Assembly: GCA_035295125.1 (NCBI GenBank)
Contig: DATGJP010000043.1
Span: forward strand, 62,001-126,000
Source: JAICMB01 sp035295125
Lineage (GTDB): Bacteria > Acidobacteriota > Terriglobia > Bryobacterales > Bryobacteraceae
DNA: 64,000 nt
Reading direction: 5' to 3'
Both the position numbers and the translations under genes were made by a program. Within the stretch, counting starts at the first letter, position 1; each line of letters opens with the position of its first letter. Below the pieces are notes generated by a model. That model made no database searches. It saw nothing but the letters and a program-made list of their open reading frames with translations, and was not told the origin of the DNA. Shown here piece by piece: positions 1-8,348 of the stretch.

Positions 1-885
1 AAATCGGCCGCGCGGCACTCCGGGAGGAAAGCGGTAGCAAAACCAGTAACCGTACACGTACTGGAACGGATAAGCCCATCCCACCAGCGTCACAACCAGG
101 AACTCCGCATGATTCATCAGGCTGAATGTTGAGCCTATCGCTTCGTGCATCCAGACGATGCTCATGGGCACCGCCATCAGGCAGAAGTAGCGTGCCGATT
201 CCTGGCCTGGCTGTGCTAACCCGACCAGCACGCCCGCCGCGGCGAAAACGGCTCCAACGAGGAGAAGGGATATGGCAAAAGCGAAAGTTCTTTCCGAGCG
301 CTTTTGGCCGCTTGCGAGCTGCACACTGAGCTCGAGGGCGCCGCGCCGCACGCGCAGAGTGTAGTCTGTACCGGGCCGCGCATCGCGCAAAAGCGTTTTA
401 CCGAGACGACTTCCGCGAGGGTCGCTGTTCACATCGAGCACGCGGTCGCCTGGGCGCAGCTTACCGGCCGCGGGCCCATTGGGATCCACAGATAGCACGA
501 CAAGCTGACCTTTTCTGGTGCTGCTTGTCCAGCCATCATCTTTGGTCTCAGCGCCATAACGAACCAGCATAGCCACGGAAAAGACCAGATAGGCCGCCAG
601 AAACAGAGCGGCCAAAGCAGCAAACCACCAGAACGGATGCTTTCGTGTAACCTTTTGAGTCGCGGGTTCCGGGGGCCAAAGGTCCGCCAAGCCTGCTGCG
701 AGGTCCGCGGCCGGCGTGTCCAGAACCTGCGTTTGCATATCGGCCTCAAGCAGAGAGAGAACCTCCAGGCGCAAAACTTCGTTATCCCCGCAGGCTCCAA
801 TAACGAAGGCGCGACGCTCCTCCGGATTACGCTCCAGTGCGCGATGGAACAAGTCTTCAATCTGCTGTAATCGCGGAGGAGGCAT
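1..885 (-). CDS. PDZ-domain membrane sensor/effector, C-terminus beyond window
   Basis: The frame is open from an ATG at 885 to the window edge (295 codons, C-terminus missing). Residues 1-65 form a soluble helical module (key pattern ACGDNEVLRLEVLSLLEAD) that resembles the N-terminus of the kinase at 40267-42840. Residues 85-108 look like a transmembrane helix, 127-190 like a PDZ domain (carboxylate-loop-like DPNGPAAGKLRPGDRVLDV), and from about 205 several hydrophobic helices follow. The gene begins 4 nt after the stop of the ECF sigma gene, so the two are probably co-transcribed. The membrane N-terminal half resembles acidobacterial sensor kinases or SpoIIE-type phosphatases, but the catalytic part lies outside the window, so the enzymatic role is unknown. 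Confidence 0.75.
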   Translation of the reverse strand, partial: MPPPRLQQIEDLFHRALERNPEERRAFVIGACGDNEVLRLEVLSLLEADMQTQVLDTPAADLAAGLADLWPPEPATQKVTRKHPFWWFAALAALFLAAYLVFSVAMLVRYGAETKDDGWTSSTRKGQLVVLSVDPNGPAAGKLRPGDRVLDVNSDPRGSRLGKTLLRDARPGTDYTLRVRRGALELSVQLASGQKRSERTFAFAISLLLVGAVFAAAGVLVGLAQPGQESARYFCLMAVPMSIVWMHEAIGSTFSLMNHAEFLVVTLVGWAYPFQYVYGYWFCYRFPPGVPRGRF

Positions 886-889
886 AAGC

Positions 890-1423
890 TCAGTTCCTCG
901 ACAGCTCGCGATGGAGAAACGCCCTGGCAAAGCGCCAGTCGCGTTCCACAGTTGCTGTTGAAACCTGCAAGACGCGAGCGGTTTCTGCAATACTGAGCCC
1001 GCCAAAGTAACGTAGTTCGACGACGCGGCTCTTGTGCGCATCCAGCGCCTCCAGCGCATTCAGAGCATCGTCGAGGAGCTCGAAATCGACCGTCGCAGTC
1101 GTCGCCAGTCGATCCGCTTCCGACAGCGAGATCCGCGGAGCTCCTGCGCCCCGCTTTAACCTGCCGCGCCCCCGTGCGTGGTCGATGAGGACGCGTCGCA
1201 TCATTTGCGCCGCAATTCCGAGGAAATGCTCGCGACCCTGCCAGTCCACTTGCGCTTGCCCGATCAAGCGCAGGTAGGCTTCATGAACCAGCGCGGTCGG
1301 TTGCAACGTATGGCCAGGTCGCTCGGCGCGCAAATGGTTTGCCGCGATGCGGCGCAGCTCGTCGTAAACGAGAGCCAGCAGTTGCTCGCGCGAGGGTATA
1401 TCGCCCGCCGAGGAAGCGCTCAA
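890..1423 (-). CDS. ECF RNA polymerase sigma factor (TIGR02999-like)
   Basis: This 177-residue protein has the two sigma-70 regions of ECF factors. Region 2 contains LVYDELRRIAANHLRAERPGH and the TALVHEAYLRLI stretch typical of the TIGR02999/Sigma70_ECF family. Region 4 contains a helix-turn-helix around GGLSIAETARVLQVSTATVERDW. The start is a TTG at 1423; the frame holds no ATG or GTG before the upstream in-frame stop. A PDZ membrane protein follows after 4 nt, which suggests a sigma/sensor pair in which the membrane protein controls the sigma factor. It has the same architecture as the sigma factor at 39607-40197, which precedes a Ser/Thr kinase. Confidence 0.92.
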   Translation of the reverse strand: MSASSAGDIPSREQLLALVYDELRRIAANHLRAERPGHTLQPTALVHEAYLRLIGQAQVDWQGREHFLGIAAQMMRRVLIDHARGRGRLKRGAGAPRISLSEADRLATTATVDFELLDDALNALEALDAHKSRVVELRYFGGLSIAETARVLQVSTATVERDWRFARAFLHRELSRN

Positions 1424-1494
1424 AATCGCAATTGCGTCTTCACGGATGCTCGAAGTCTATCAGATCGTCCGATCTTCGGATAGCAAAACAAGCG

Positions 1495-1606
1495 ATGGTG
1501 TTCAAATCCCCTATGCGGAACGCACGTCGGGTCGCTGGTATTATTTTTGGCGTGGGAGCACTTATAGCCGTAGCGCTACTGGTTTAATCACAGGATCAAC
1601 CCGCGG
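1495..1606 (+). pseudogene. relic 5' end of a VOC-protein gene (signal-peptide duplicate)
   Basis: These bases align without gaps to 3133-3244, the start of the exported VOC gene downstream. Both copies have two ATGs 18 nt apart and encode near-identical signal peptides (MRNARRVAG... here, MQNARQVAS... there). In this copy an in-frame TAA at 1585-1587 ends translation after 24 codons, and similarity fades soon after. It is read as the decayed remnant of a duplicated VOC gene. The rest of 1424-1908 (the sigma-factor upstream region and the lead-in to the SUMF1 gene) holds no other gene I can support. Confidence 0.6.
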
Positions 1607-1908
1607 CAGCACTTTCCGTTCCCGACTCGTTCGGAGCGGCGAAATTTTTGGTTTGCCAGGCGGATGCTCCCAAGCCGTCCCTGCGTTAGCGCAAACCGCT
1701 GAGTTTTGCCGCTTGGAGTCTTGTCGAGCGCTGAAGCTGGAAAAAGTGTGCAGCACTAGCCCAACTGCGCCCGCGCTGCATGAGTACGATCACCCGAACA
1801 TAGCCGCCGAGACTGTCCCGATTTCCTATCCGATGCCCTGTTCGCCGCTTGACCCTATCGATTGTAGTGTGCCAGACTTTTGCCTTCGGCAGAGAGGGAA
1901 TGCCAGTG

Positions 1909-2772
1909 ATGCAGACCAAAGTGAATCCGAAAGATTTGCTGACCTATGTGTGGATTCCACCCGGCTCGTTCCTGATGGGTACCACCGAGGCAGACCACGA
2001 TGACGAGGTGCGGAGCTACCTCGACGAAAAGAACAAATGGATCAGGCTGCATAACGAGCGTACCTACGAAAAAGGGCCGGTGACGCTCGACGATATAGAG
2101 GAAAAGAAGTTCGTTCCGGCTGCATATCGCGTTACTATCACGCGCGGTTTCTGGATGGGGCAGACGCCGGTAACGCAAGAGGCCTACGAGCTGGTCATGG
2201 GAAACAATCCCAGTCGATTCAAGGGGCCACGCTTGCCGGTGGAGGGCGTCAGTTGGCATGACGCAAAAGCCTACTGCGAGGCTGTCGGGATGCGATTGCC
2301 GACAGAGGCGGAGTGGGAATACGCAGCACGGGGCGAGGATCGCTCCAAACGCTACAGACATATTGACGAGGTGGCATGGTGGAGCGGCAATAGCCAGACG
2401 CCGCCTTCCGTGACAGGTCCGCCGTTGAGGACGCAAGATGTGGGCCGGAAGCGGGTAAATGGCTTCGGGCTATATGACATGTTGGGCAACGTGTGGGAGT
2501 GGGTGGCGGATGTGAACTCGATTGAGGCTTTCGATCGAGACTTGAATTTCGCGACGCAGGTTACGCGGCATGGCGCGGACATGATTGGTATCCCAGGCGG
2601 CGCACTCGAAGACGGTGTGGAGGACCCGCAAGGCCCGCCGGCCGGAGAATACGGAGTGTTGCGAGGCGGTTCGCATGACAGCATCGCCCTGGGCGTGCGG
2701 GCGTCAGCCCGCATGATCGCTCCGTCGACCACCACCTCGCGCGACATCGGCTTCCGCTGCGTAGGAAACTAA
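1909..2772 (+). CDS. SUMF1/formylglycine-generating-enzyme-like protein
   Basis: About 287 residues cover one complete FGE-sulfatase (SUMF1) fold. Landmarks are YVWIPPGSFLMG near the N-terminus, GFWMGQTPVTQEAYELVMG, WHDAKAYCEAVGMRLPTEAEWEYAARG, YDMLGNVWEWVAD and the C-terminal VLRGGSHD...ASARM...GFRC block. True formylglycine generators oxidise a sulfatase cysteine using paired active-site cysteines. I do not see that cysteine pair and no sulfatase lies nearby, so a structural or ligand-binding role is as likely. The frame is open from a TTG at 1849; ATG 1909 is preferred because an AGAGGG stretch lies about 10 nt upstream. ATG 1900 is the alternative. Confidence 0.85.
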   Translation: MQTKVNPKDLLTYVWIPPGSFLMGTTEADHDDEVRSYLDEKNKWIRLHNERTYEKGPVTLDDIEEKKFVPAAYRVTITRGFWMGQTPVTQEAYELVMGNNPSRFKGPRLPVEGVSWHDAKAYCEAVGMRLPTEAEWEYAARGEDRSKRYRHIDEVAWWSGNSQTPPSVTGPPLRTQDVGRKRVNGFGLYDMLGNVWEWVADVNSIEAFDRDLNFATQVTRHGADMIGIPGGALEDGVEDPQGPPAGEYGVLRGGSHDSIALGVRASARMIAPSTTTSRDIGFRCVGN

Positions 2773-2863
2773 GCGGCGCGGGGCGGACTGCAAAAGGTGA
2801 CCCGCTTCTCAGTGGATGCCCCGAAAGTTCGCCAAACAGCCCGTGGAAGAAGTCTTTGAGAGC

Positions 2864-2957
2864 GGCATGCACAGGCGAAACCGCCTGCGCCACCTTTGTG
2901 GCTCAACAGGTTGCGAGCCAAGGGGGGCAGGCATTCAGCCTGCCCGACTTCTGCTGC
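2864..2957 (-). repeat. long palindromic intergenic repeat, copy A
   Basis: This GC-rich element has several nested hairpins: 2872-2887 (CAGGCG/CGCCTG), 2889-2902 (GCCAC/GTGGC) and 2925-2945 (GGGCAGGC/GCCTGCCC). Its reverse complement matches 28211-28300 and 33532-33617 over most of its length. The remainder of the interval 2773-3150 shows no gene. Confidence 0.8.
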
Positions 2958-3150
2958 CGATTATAAAGTCATGTGCAGCCATTGCCGCCACGCCTCGCTG
3001 GAGTCAGTCGGATGGATGCACTTCTGCTGCATCCGCGCCATTCCTGGACCGCCGCAGGTGGTCTGTATACCGTCCAGGGGGCTTTTGTTCGCGTTGCCTT
3101 TGCTTGCGGCTGAACCGGAACAAAACCAGGCTATGGTGTACAATTTCCCA

Positions 3151-4086
3151 ATGCAGAACGCACGTCAGGTCGCTAGTACGATCTTTGCCATCGGAGCTCT
3201 TCTAGCTGTAGCGCTACTGGCCCAATCCCAGGAACAATCCGCGGCTCCTCCCAAGCCGCTCGCGCACTTTCACCACCTGCACCTGAACGCGACCGATCCC
3301 AAAGCCGCGATCGACTTCTACACCTCGCATTTCGACTGCGAGAAGGCCAAGTTCGCCGGGGTCGTCGACGCGGTCTGGGCGCAGAAATCATGGATTCTGT
3401 TCGGCAAAGTAAACCAGCCGCCGCCGTCCGACATCCTTTCGGCCCTCTATCACTTTGGCTGGGGAGCGGAAGACATGAAAGCGACCTACCAGAAACAGGT
3501 GGAGATGGGAACGAAATTCTCCACGCCGATCACCGACATCTCTGAGACGACGGGGCGGGGAAAACCGGGTGCGTTCTATTACTCTTACGTCGAAGGGCCG
3601 GACAAGGCGATGATCGAGCTAAACACTTCGAGCAACCACAACTTCGGTCACATCCACATGTTGAGCGCCGATCCGATCGCGACGAGCGAGTGGTATATCA
3701 AGGAGTTCGGCCTGACCCCCCGCGGTCCGGCGCCGGTTCGGACTGCGAAGCCTTACATCTTTAACAACATTCAGCTCAGCCCTTCCGCGTCGCTGATGAT
3801 GGACAACGTGAATTTCATCTTCTTCCCTATTGAGTTCGCGCAGACCCTTATGCCCGACCTGTGGAAGGGCCGCACCTCCTTCGAGTCCCCGAAAGGCCGC
3901 GTGATGGATCACTTCGGCTTCGGCGTCGACAACCTGGATGAGACGCTCGCCCGCTTGCGCGCAGACGGCGTAAAGGTGACCGAGGAGCCGCGATCTGTGC
4001 TCGGTGGAAAGGTCAAGTTCGCCTTCATAGAAGGCCCCGACAACGTCCGTATCGAACTGGTTGAAGGCCAGGCCACGAAACAGTAG
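3151..4086 (+). CDS. exported VOC (glyoxalase/dioxygenase-fold) protein
   Basis: The 311-residue protein starts with a signal peptide (MQNARQVASTIFAIGALLAVALLA). Two VOC modules follow: about 40-150, starting HFHHLHLNATDPKAAIDFY and ending in a KAMIELN strand, and about 160-305, starting FGHIHMLSADPIATSEWY and ending NVRIELVEG. Histidines and glutamates at the strand ends could bind a metal as in glyoxalases. Substrate is unknown; many acidobacterial paralogues are unassigned. ATG 3151 gives the best signal peptide; ATG 3133, six codons upstream, is possible. A damaged copy of the 5' end sits at 1495-1606. Confidence 0.85.
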   Translation: MQNARQVASTIFAIGALLAVALLAQSQEQSAAPPKPLAHFHHLHLNATDPKAAIDFYTSHFDCEKAKFAGVVDAVWAQKSWILFGKVNQPPPSDILSALYHFGWGAEDMKATYQKQVEMGTKFSTPITDISETTGRGKPGAFYYSYVEGPDKAMIELNTSSNHNFGHIHMLSADPIATSEWYIKEFGLTPRGPAPVRTAKPYIFNNIQLSPSASLMMDNVNFIFFPIEFAQTLMPDLWKGRTSFESPKGRVMDHFGFGVDNLDETLARLRADGVKVTEEPRSVLGGKVKFAFIEGPDNVRIELVEGQATKQ

Positions 4087-4134
4087 CCAACTCGCGCATG
4101 GTACCCGCTCCCGCCGTAGATGTAACGCATTTCC

Positions 4135-4840
4135 ATGCGGTCGACCACACGGCCCGACCCAGGTTTCTTTCTCCGGTTTCTCGGTTTGAAGGCCCTCGAC
4201 ATCGGTGCGGCCTCGGCGATGATGCCTTCGGCATCGCGGAAAGACTGGGTCCCACAGGCCACGTCACCGGGGTCGACTTCAGCGAAGCTCTCATCGCCGA
4301 AGCAACCCGCCGTGCTGCGAACCGCAATCTGCCGGTAACCTTTGAGGTCGGCGATGGCAGAACCTCCGTTTCGCCGACGAAACGTTCGACGTGGTGCGCA
4401 CGGAGCGCATGTTGATGCATGTGCCCGATCCCGATAAAGCTATTTCCGAAATGACTCGCGTGCTGCGTCGCGGCGGCCGCATGGCGGTCCTGGACTTCGA
4501 TTGGGAGGGTCAATTCTGCGACTCGCCCTATAAGGAGACAACACGAAAGATCGCGCTCACCGTCTGCGACAGCATCAGGAACGGTTGGATCGGGCGACGC
4601 CTGCCGCGCATGTTTCGGTAAGCCGGCATGACCGGAGTTACGGTGTCGTTTCGGAACCTGCTTCTGGGTTACGACTTTCTGCAACTCCTCTTGGGTGGTC
4701 ACGTAGTCCGCCTCGTTTCGTCCGGCACGCTGTCTGAAAACGATGCCGATCTCTGGTGGACTTACCTCGCCCATGCGAATCGCGAAGGCACCTTCCATTA
4801 CGGTTTCACCGCGTCGATCGTTTCCGGTGAAAAGTCCTAG
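4135..4840 (+). pseudogene. class I SAM methyltransferase, frame-broken
   Basis: A continuous methyltransferase can be read only by changing frame. It starts KALDIG (SAM motif I), shifts near 4208-4216 into CGLGDDAFGIAERLGPTGHV with VTGVDFSEALIAEA, shifts again near 4354-4362 (GDG to QNLRFADETFDVVRTERM) and continues to PDKAISEMTRVLRRGGRMAV. A TAA at 4619-4621 then replaces what is probably a Glu codon. After it the same frame runs on (AGMTGVTVSF... to the end). Two frameshifts plus one nonsense codon argue for a dead gene rather than one sequencing error. It follows the VOC gene closely on the same strand. Confidence 0.8.
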
Positions 4841-4850
4841 CAACGGCCTA

Positions 4851-4910
4851 CGCAGGCGAAACGAAACCGCCTGCGGTTTCGCCTGTCCTTTCTCGGTGAA
4901 GTGAAAGGCC
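4851..4910 (+). repeat. palindromic intergenic repeat, copy B
   Basis: An 8-bp-stem hairpin at 4851-4875 (CGCAGGCG/CGCCTGCG) is followed by a segment at about 4875-4910 that matches the reverse complement of 56168-56205 closely (core TTTCGCCTGTCCTTTCTC). It lies between the dead methyltransferase and the end of the convergent deacetylase gene. Confidence 0.65.
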
Positions 4911-4967
4911 GGCTGAATGCTCCGCATAGCAGTGCATTTCAGCCCGCCCGGTTTCCGTCCAGGGCTG

Positions 4968-5921
4968 CTAGGGGAGTGCGTTCTGTTTCAAATACCGCGC
5001 CACCTGCTCATGGGTGGCAAACCAGACGCCCGGTTTCGATTTCATGTAGACAATCAACTTTTCCAGCCACAGCGCCCGCGATCGATGACCGGTGTAATGC
5101 GGATGCATGGTGAGCACGTATAATCCGTGCTCCTCATACGCCACATCGAACTCCGCGCGATAAATCTGATCCACCAGCTCCGGCGACGGCAGCGACCCAT
5201 TGGCAGCACCGTAGTAAGGCGCGTCGTCCAGAATGCGCTCAATGGGTAGCTCGATGACTCCCGTCGCGCGGCCGTCCAACGTCACCTCGTAAGCGTCATC
5301 GCTTGCCATGAGACTGCTGTCGTATAGAAACCCGGCATCCATCACCTGCTGCAGCGTATAAAGACTCATGGCCCACGAAGGCGCACGGTACCCGACTGGC
5401 CGCTTGCCGATCGCTTTGGTCAGAGTGTCGATCGATTTATCGAGCAGCGTCTTCTCTTCGATGGCGTCATTGAGCACCCCGAGATGTTCGTGGATCCACC
5501 CGTGTACTCCAATCTCATGCCGCTTCGACGCCTGAATCGCCGGCACGAGCTCCGGATTCAGCGCGATGCTGACTGCGGGAATGAAGAACGACGCCGGGAC
5601 ATTCTGCCGGTCGAGGACGCGCAGAATCCGCGGCACACCGTCGATAGCGCCATACATGCCCCGTGACAGATCCTCTGATCCAAGCTGGCCGCGCGACAGC
5701 GGGATGGTGGCATTGTCGACGTCAAAACTGAGAGCCACGGCAACGCGAGCGCCATTGGGCCACTGTTTCGGCTTCAGACGTTTCCCGACGCCGTAATGGT
5801 TGTATTCCGCCTTGAGCTGCTCGATGCTCAGTTTCAGCCCGGGCATCGACTGCGGCGGAGGCGATTGAGCCCCGCCGGAGAGCGCCGCCAAGCCCAGGAT
5901 CATCCAGGTTTTCATGGACAT
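4968..5921 (-). CDS. polysaccharide deacetylase (NodB domain), exported
   Basis: The 317-residue protein has a short signal peptide (MSMKTWMILGLAALSGGAQS) and one NodB homology domain. Visible motifs are SFDVD at 65-69 (motif 1, catalytic base and metal Asp), HGWIHEH at 140-146 (motif 2, two metal histidines), GYRAPSW (motif 3) and a late LTMHPHYTGH (motif 5 histidine). These metal-dependent enzymes remove N- or O-acetyl groups from envelope or external glycans. The frame is open further upstream, to 6071, but that overlaps the divergent glycosyltransferase and lacks a signal peptide. ATG 5921, with a GAGG about 9 nt upstream, is preferred. Confidence 0.88.
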   Translation of the reverse strand: MSMKTWMILGLAALSGGAQSPPPQSMPGLKLSIEQLKAEYNHYGVGKRLKPKQWPNGARVAVALSFDVDNATIPLSRGQLGSEDLSRGMYGAIDGVPRILRVLDRQNVPASFFIPAVSIALNPELVPAIQASKRHEIGVHGWIHEHLGVLNDAIEEKTLLDKSIDTLTKAIGKRPVGYRAPSWAMSLYTLQQVMDAGFLYDSSLMASDDAYEVTLDGRATGVIELPIERILDDAPYYGAANGSLPSPELVDQIYRAEFDVAYEEHGLYVLTMHPHYTGHRSRALWLEKLIVYMKSKPGVWFATHEQVARYLKQNALP

Positions 5922-5963
5922 CCAGCATACCTCATGTTTTCCCGCCGGCAGCCGATCAAACGA

Positions 5964-7547
5964 ATGATGACCAGTAGATTGCGCGTAGCGGCTCTTTTGG
6001 CCCTGGCGCTCGTGCCGTCGGCCTGCCTTGTGTGGACCTGGCGCGAGATGCCTCACTTCGGCGTCTATCATGACGACACCATATACACCGTCGTCGCGAA
6101 GAACCTGGCCGAAGGAAACGGCTATCGCATCGCCAGCCTACCCGACCAGCCCTGGCAGACCAAGTATCCGCCGCTCTTCTCGGCTCTTCTGGCAGGCCTG
6201 TGGAAGCTGAATCCGGCCTTTCCTCAGAACCTGACCATGTTTATGGTCTGCATGTGGCTCGTGCTGCCGTTCTATCTGCTTGTCCTACGCGCGCTGTATC
6301 GGAGTTTCGGACTGTCGGACCGCGAATGCTGGCTGTTGGTCTTTCTGGCCGCGGTGAACCCCATGGTCTGTCTCTTCAGCATGTCTATCATGTCGGACCT
6401 GCTGTTCATGGTGATGTTCCTCACTTGCCTGATGATCGCCGAACGCAGCCTCAAGCCGGATACGCCGGCGTGGTGGGCACTCGCTGCCGGCGTGATCGCC
6501 GGATTCGCATATCTGACGCGCACTGCCGCGCTGCCAATCGCCGCGACGGTGCCGCTCTGCCTCGTCTTCCGAAAGCAGATACGCCGCGCCGTGCTTTTCG
6601 TCGTGGGAATTCTTCCGGCAGTCATCGGATGGCAGCTATGGGTATCGCAGCACATGACCACCGGAGGCGACCTGGTGTCGCAGTACTACACCAACTACAT
6701 GGCGCTGCAGCGCGCGACCGTGCACGCCGACAATATCATTCAGGTTCTCTGGTATAACCTTGACGGCCTCTTCCGCAGCGCCGGCACGGTGCTGGTTTTT
6801 GACGTGGCTCTGATTGAAAACCTGACCTTCCAGCGAGTGATTGGTGTCGCCGCCTTCGCCGGGGCCATACGCCTGAGCCGCCGTTCCGGACTTCTTCAAT
6901 ATCCGCTGGCCGCACTCGGCATCTGCGGTCTGCTCCTGCCCTATCACTGCATCGCGGACCAGCGGCTGATGTTTCCGCTTTATCCGATCCTGGCCGCCGG
7001 CTTCTGGACCGAACTCAAGAACGTGCTGGTCGCCCTAAAAGCCGCTATGCGAAAAGGCGGAGCCGATCGCGCCGTAGCCTATGGATTCGGCACCTTGCTG
7101 GCAGCTCTCATGCTGGTGATCATCGGCAGCTACGCCGCGGGCGACATCATCACCCTGCCCAAACTCTTCACCAAGTGCCAAAACGATCTGAACTCGCGCC
7201 GGGCCGCTTATCAATGGCTGGCCGCCAATTCGCCGGCTCAAGCTTCGGTGTACGCCTATGACGACCCGCTCGTGTACCTGTACGCCGGCCGCCGGGCTTG
7301 CGGCAATCCTTTACCGCCGCGCTTCTACTATCACAACGACCCCCAGGACCTGAAACAGAATGCTTTGAGCGTGTCCGAACTCGCTCAACGGCACCGGTTA
7401 GACTACGTTTTGCTGACACCCGACGAGTTCTACCGCGATATCCGTGGGCCCGACACGGCAGCCCTGCTCGAGGCCGCGGCGCACGACCCGAAACTCGTGC
7501 GAGCTTACGACAATCCGCGCGCCACCATCTACCGTCGCGTGAATTAA
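5964..7547 (+). CDS. GT39-like membrane glycosyltransferase
   Basis: About 527 residues with roughly ten hydrophobic helices. After the first membrane helix comes an acidic loop with YHDDTIYTVVAKNLAEGNGY and KYPPLFSALLA, the pattern of PMT/ArnT-like GT-C transferases that take sugars from polyprenyl-phosphate donors at the outer face of the inner membrane. The C-terminal 130 residues are a soluble periplasmic domain. The frame opens at 5796, overlapping the divergent deacetylase, so ATG 5964 (or 5967, or 5934) is the likely start. The stop overlaps the convergent acpS stop by 4 nt. Acceptor unknown. Confidence 0.82.
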   Translation: MMTSRLRVAALLALALVPSACLVWTWREMPHFGVYHDDTIYTVVAKNLAEGNGYRIASLPDQPWQTKYPPLFSALLAGLWKLNPAFPQNLTMFMVCMWLVLPFYLLVLRALYRSFGLSDRECWLLVFLAAVNPMVCLFSMSIMSDLLFMVMFLTCLMIAERSLKPDTPAWWALAAGVIAGFAYLTRTAALPIAATVPLCLVFRKQIRRAVLFVVGILPAVIGWQLWVSQHMTTGGDLVSQYYTNYMALQRATVHADNIIQVLWYNLDGLFRSAGTVLVFDVALIENLTFQRVIGVAAFAGAIRLSRRSGLLQYPLAALGICGLLLPYHCIADQRLMFPLYPILAAGFWTELKNVLVALKAAMRKGGADRAVAYGFGTLLAALMLVIIGSYAAGDIITLPKLFTKCQNDLNSRRAAYQWLAANSPAQASVYAYDDPLVYLYAGRRACGNPLPPRFYYHNDPQDLKQNALSVSELAQRHRLDYVLLTPDEFYRDIRGPDTAALLEAAAHDPKLVRAYDNPRATIYRRVN

Positions 7548-7921
7548 TCCTCGAGAATTACAACGGCCATGGCCATGGCGGCTGTGTGCGTCAGCGACAA
7601 GGCGATGGACCGCGCTCCCAAACGCTCCGCGACTTGCGCGGCCACCCCGTGCAGCGCCAATGTCGGCTTCCCGGACCGCAGGTTTGTCACCTCGAAATCC
7701 TGCCATCTCACGCCGCGCCGCCAGCCGGTCCCGATCGCCTTCATCCCGGCTTCTTTCGCCGCAAAACGAGCCGCATAGCGCTCAAACCGGTTCGCCTTCG
7801 ACTCGACATAAGCGATCTCAGTGGCCGTATAAATGCGCTCGATGAAACGGGCCCCGTACCGCTCCACAGAGGCCTGAATGCGGTCGACTTCAGCCAGGTC
7901 TGTCCCAATTCCTACAATCAC
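7544..7921 (-). CDS. acpS: holo-[acyl-carrier-protein] synthase
   Basis: The 125-residue protein matches AcpS in length and motifs: GIGTDLAEVDRI with metal-binding Asp8, and RFAAKEAGMKAIG with Glu57. AcpS transfers 4'-phosphopantetheine from CoA to apo-ACP and is essential for fatty acid synthesis. The start is a GTG at 7921 whose bases form a GTGA overlap with the nikR stop, so acpS is translationally coupled to nikR, an unusual neighbour for this gene. Confidence 0.96.
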   Translation of the reverse strand: MIVGIGTDLAEVDRIQASVERYGARFIERIYTATEIAYVESKANRFERYAARFAAKEAGMKAIGTGWRRGVRWQDFEVTNLRSGKPTLALHGVAAQVAERLGARSIALSLTHTAAMAMAVVILED

Positions 7922-8334
7922 AGGCCCGCCCCGGTCGAGGTAATCGTGAGCCTGCCGTGCTTCACGCCCTTAGTGCTGATGAGAGCATCCGCAATCTTCT
8001 TTACGGCCGCGGCTTTGCCCTTCACTACTAGAACTTCGAGGCAGTTATCATGATCCAGGTGCACATGGAGCGTCGAGAGGATGTGGTGAAAGTGCTCGTG
8101 TTGCAAGTCCGTGAGCTTCTCGTTCAGGAGCCGGACGTGGTGATCGTAAACGAGTGTCACGGTGCCCACCACGAAGCTGTTAGGTTCTTCCCAGGCGCGC
8201 TCCACCAGTTCGTCCCGGATCAGATCCCGAAACGCTTCCGAACGATTCGTGTATCCTCGGGCCTCGATTAACTCATCGAACTTCTTTAAAAGCTCCGAAT
8301 CGATCGCCACTCCAATCCGACTGAGCTCACTCAT
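7918..8334 (-). CDS. nikR: nickel-responsive regulator NikR
   Basis: The 138-residue protein has an N-terminal ribbon-helix-helix DNA-binding domain (SRIGVAIDSELLKKFDELI...NRSEAFRDLIRDEL) and a C-terminal ACT-like metal domain. The high-affinity nickel ligands are all present: His79, His90 and His92 in LHVHLDHDNC, and Cys98, exactly three residues offset from E. coli NikR. It is divergent from the nickel importer genes at 8438-10781, which it presumably represses when nickel is abundant. The open frame extends upstream to 8772 but overlaps the importer gene; ATG 8334 fits the family N-terminus. Confidence 0.95.
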   Translation of the reverse strand: MSELSRIGVAIDSELLKKFDELIEARGYTNRSEAFRDLIRDELVERAWEEPNSFVVGTVTLVYDHHVRLLNEKLTDLQHEHFHHILSTLHVHLDHDNCLEVLVVKGKAAAVKKIADALISTKGVKHGRLTITSTGAGL

Positions 8335-8348
8335 TCGTATTGACAGTA

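Noticed and set aside
2896..3150. Upstream extension of the VOC gene frame
   Set aside because: It crosses a palindromic repeat and has no homology; the signal peptide begins at 3151.
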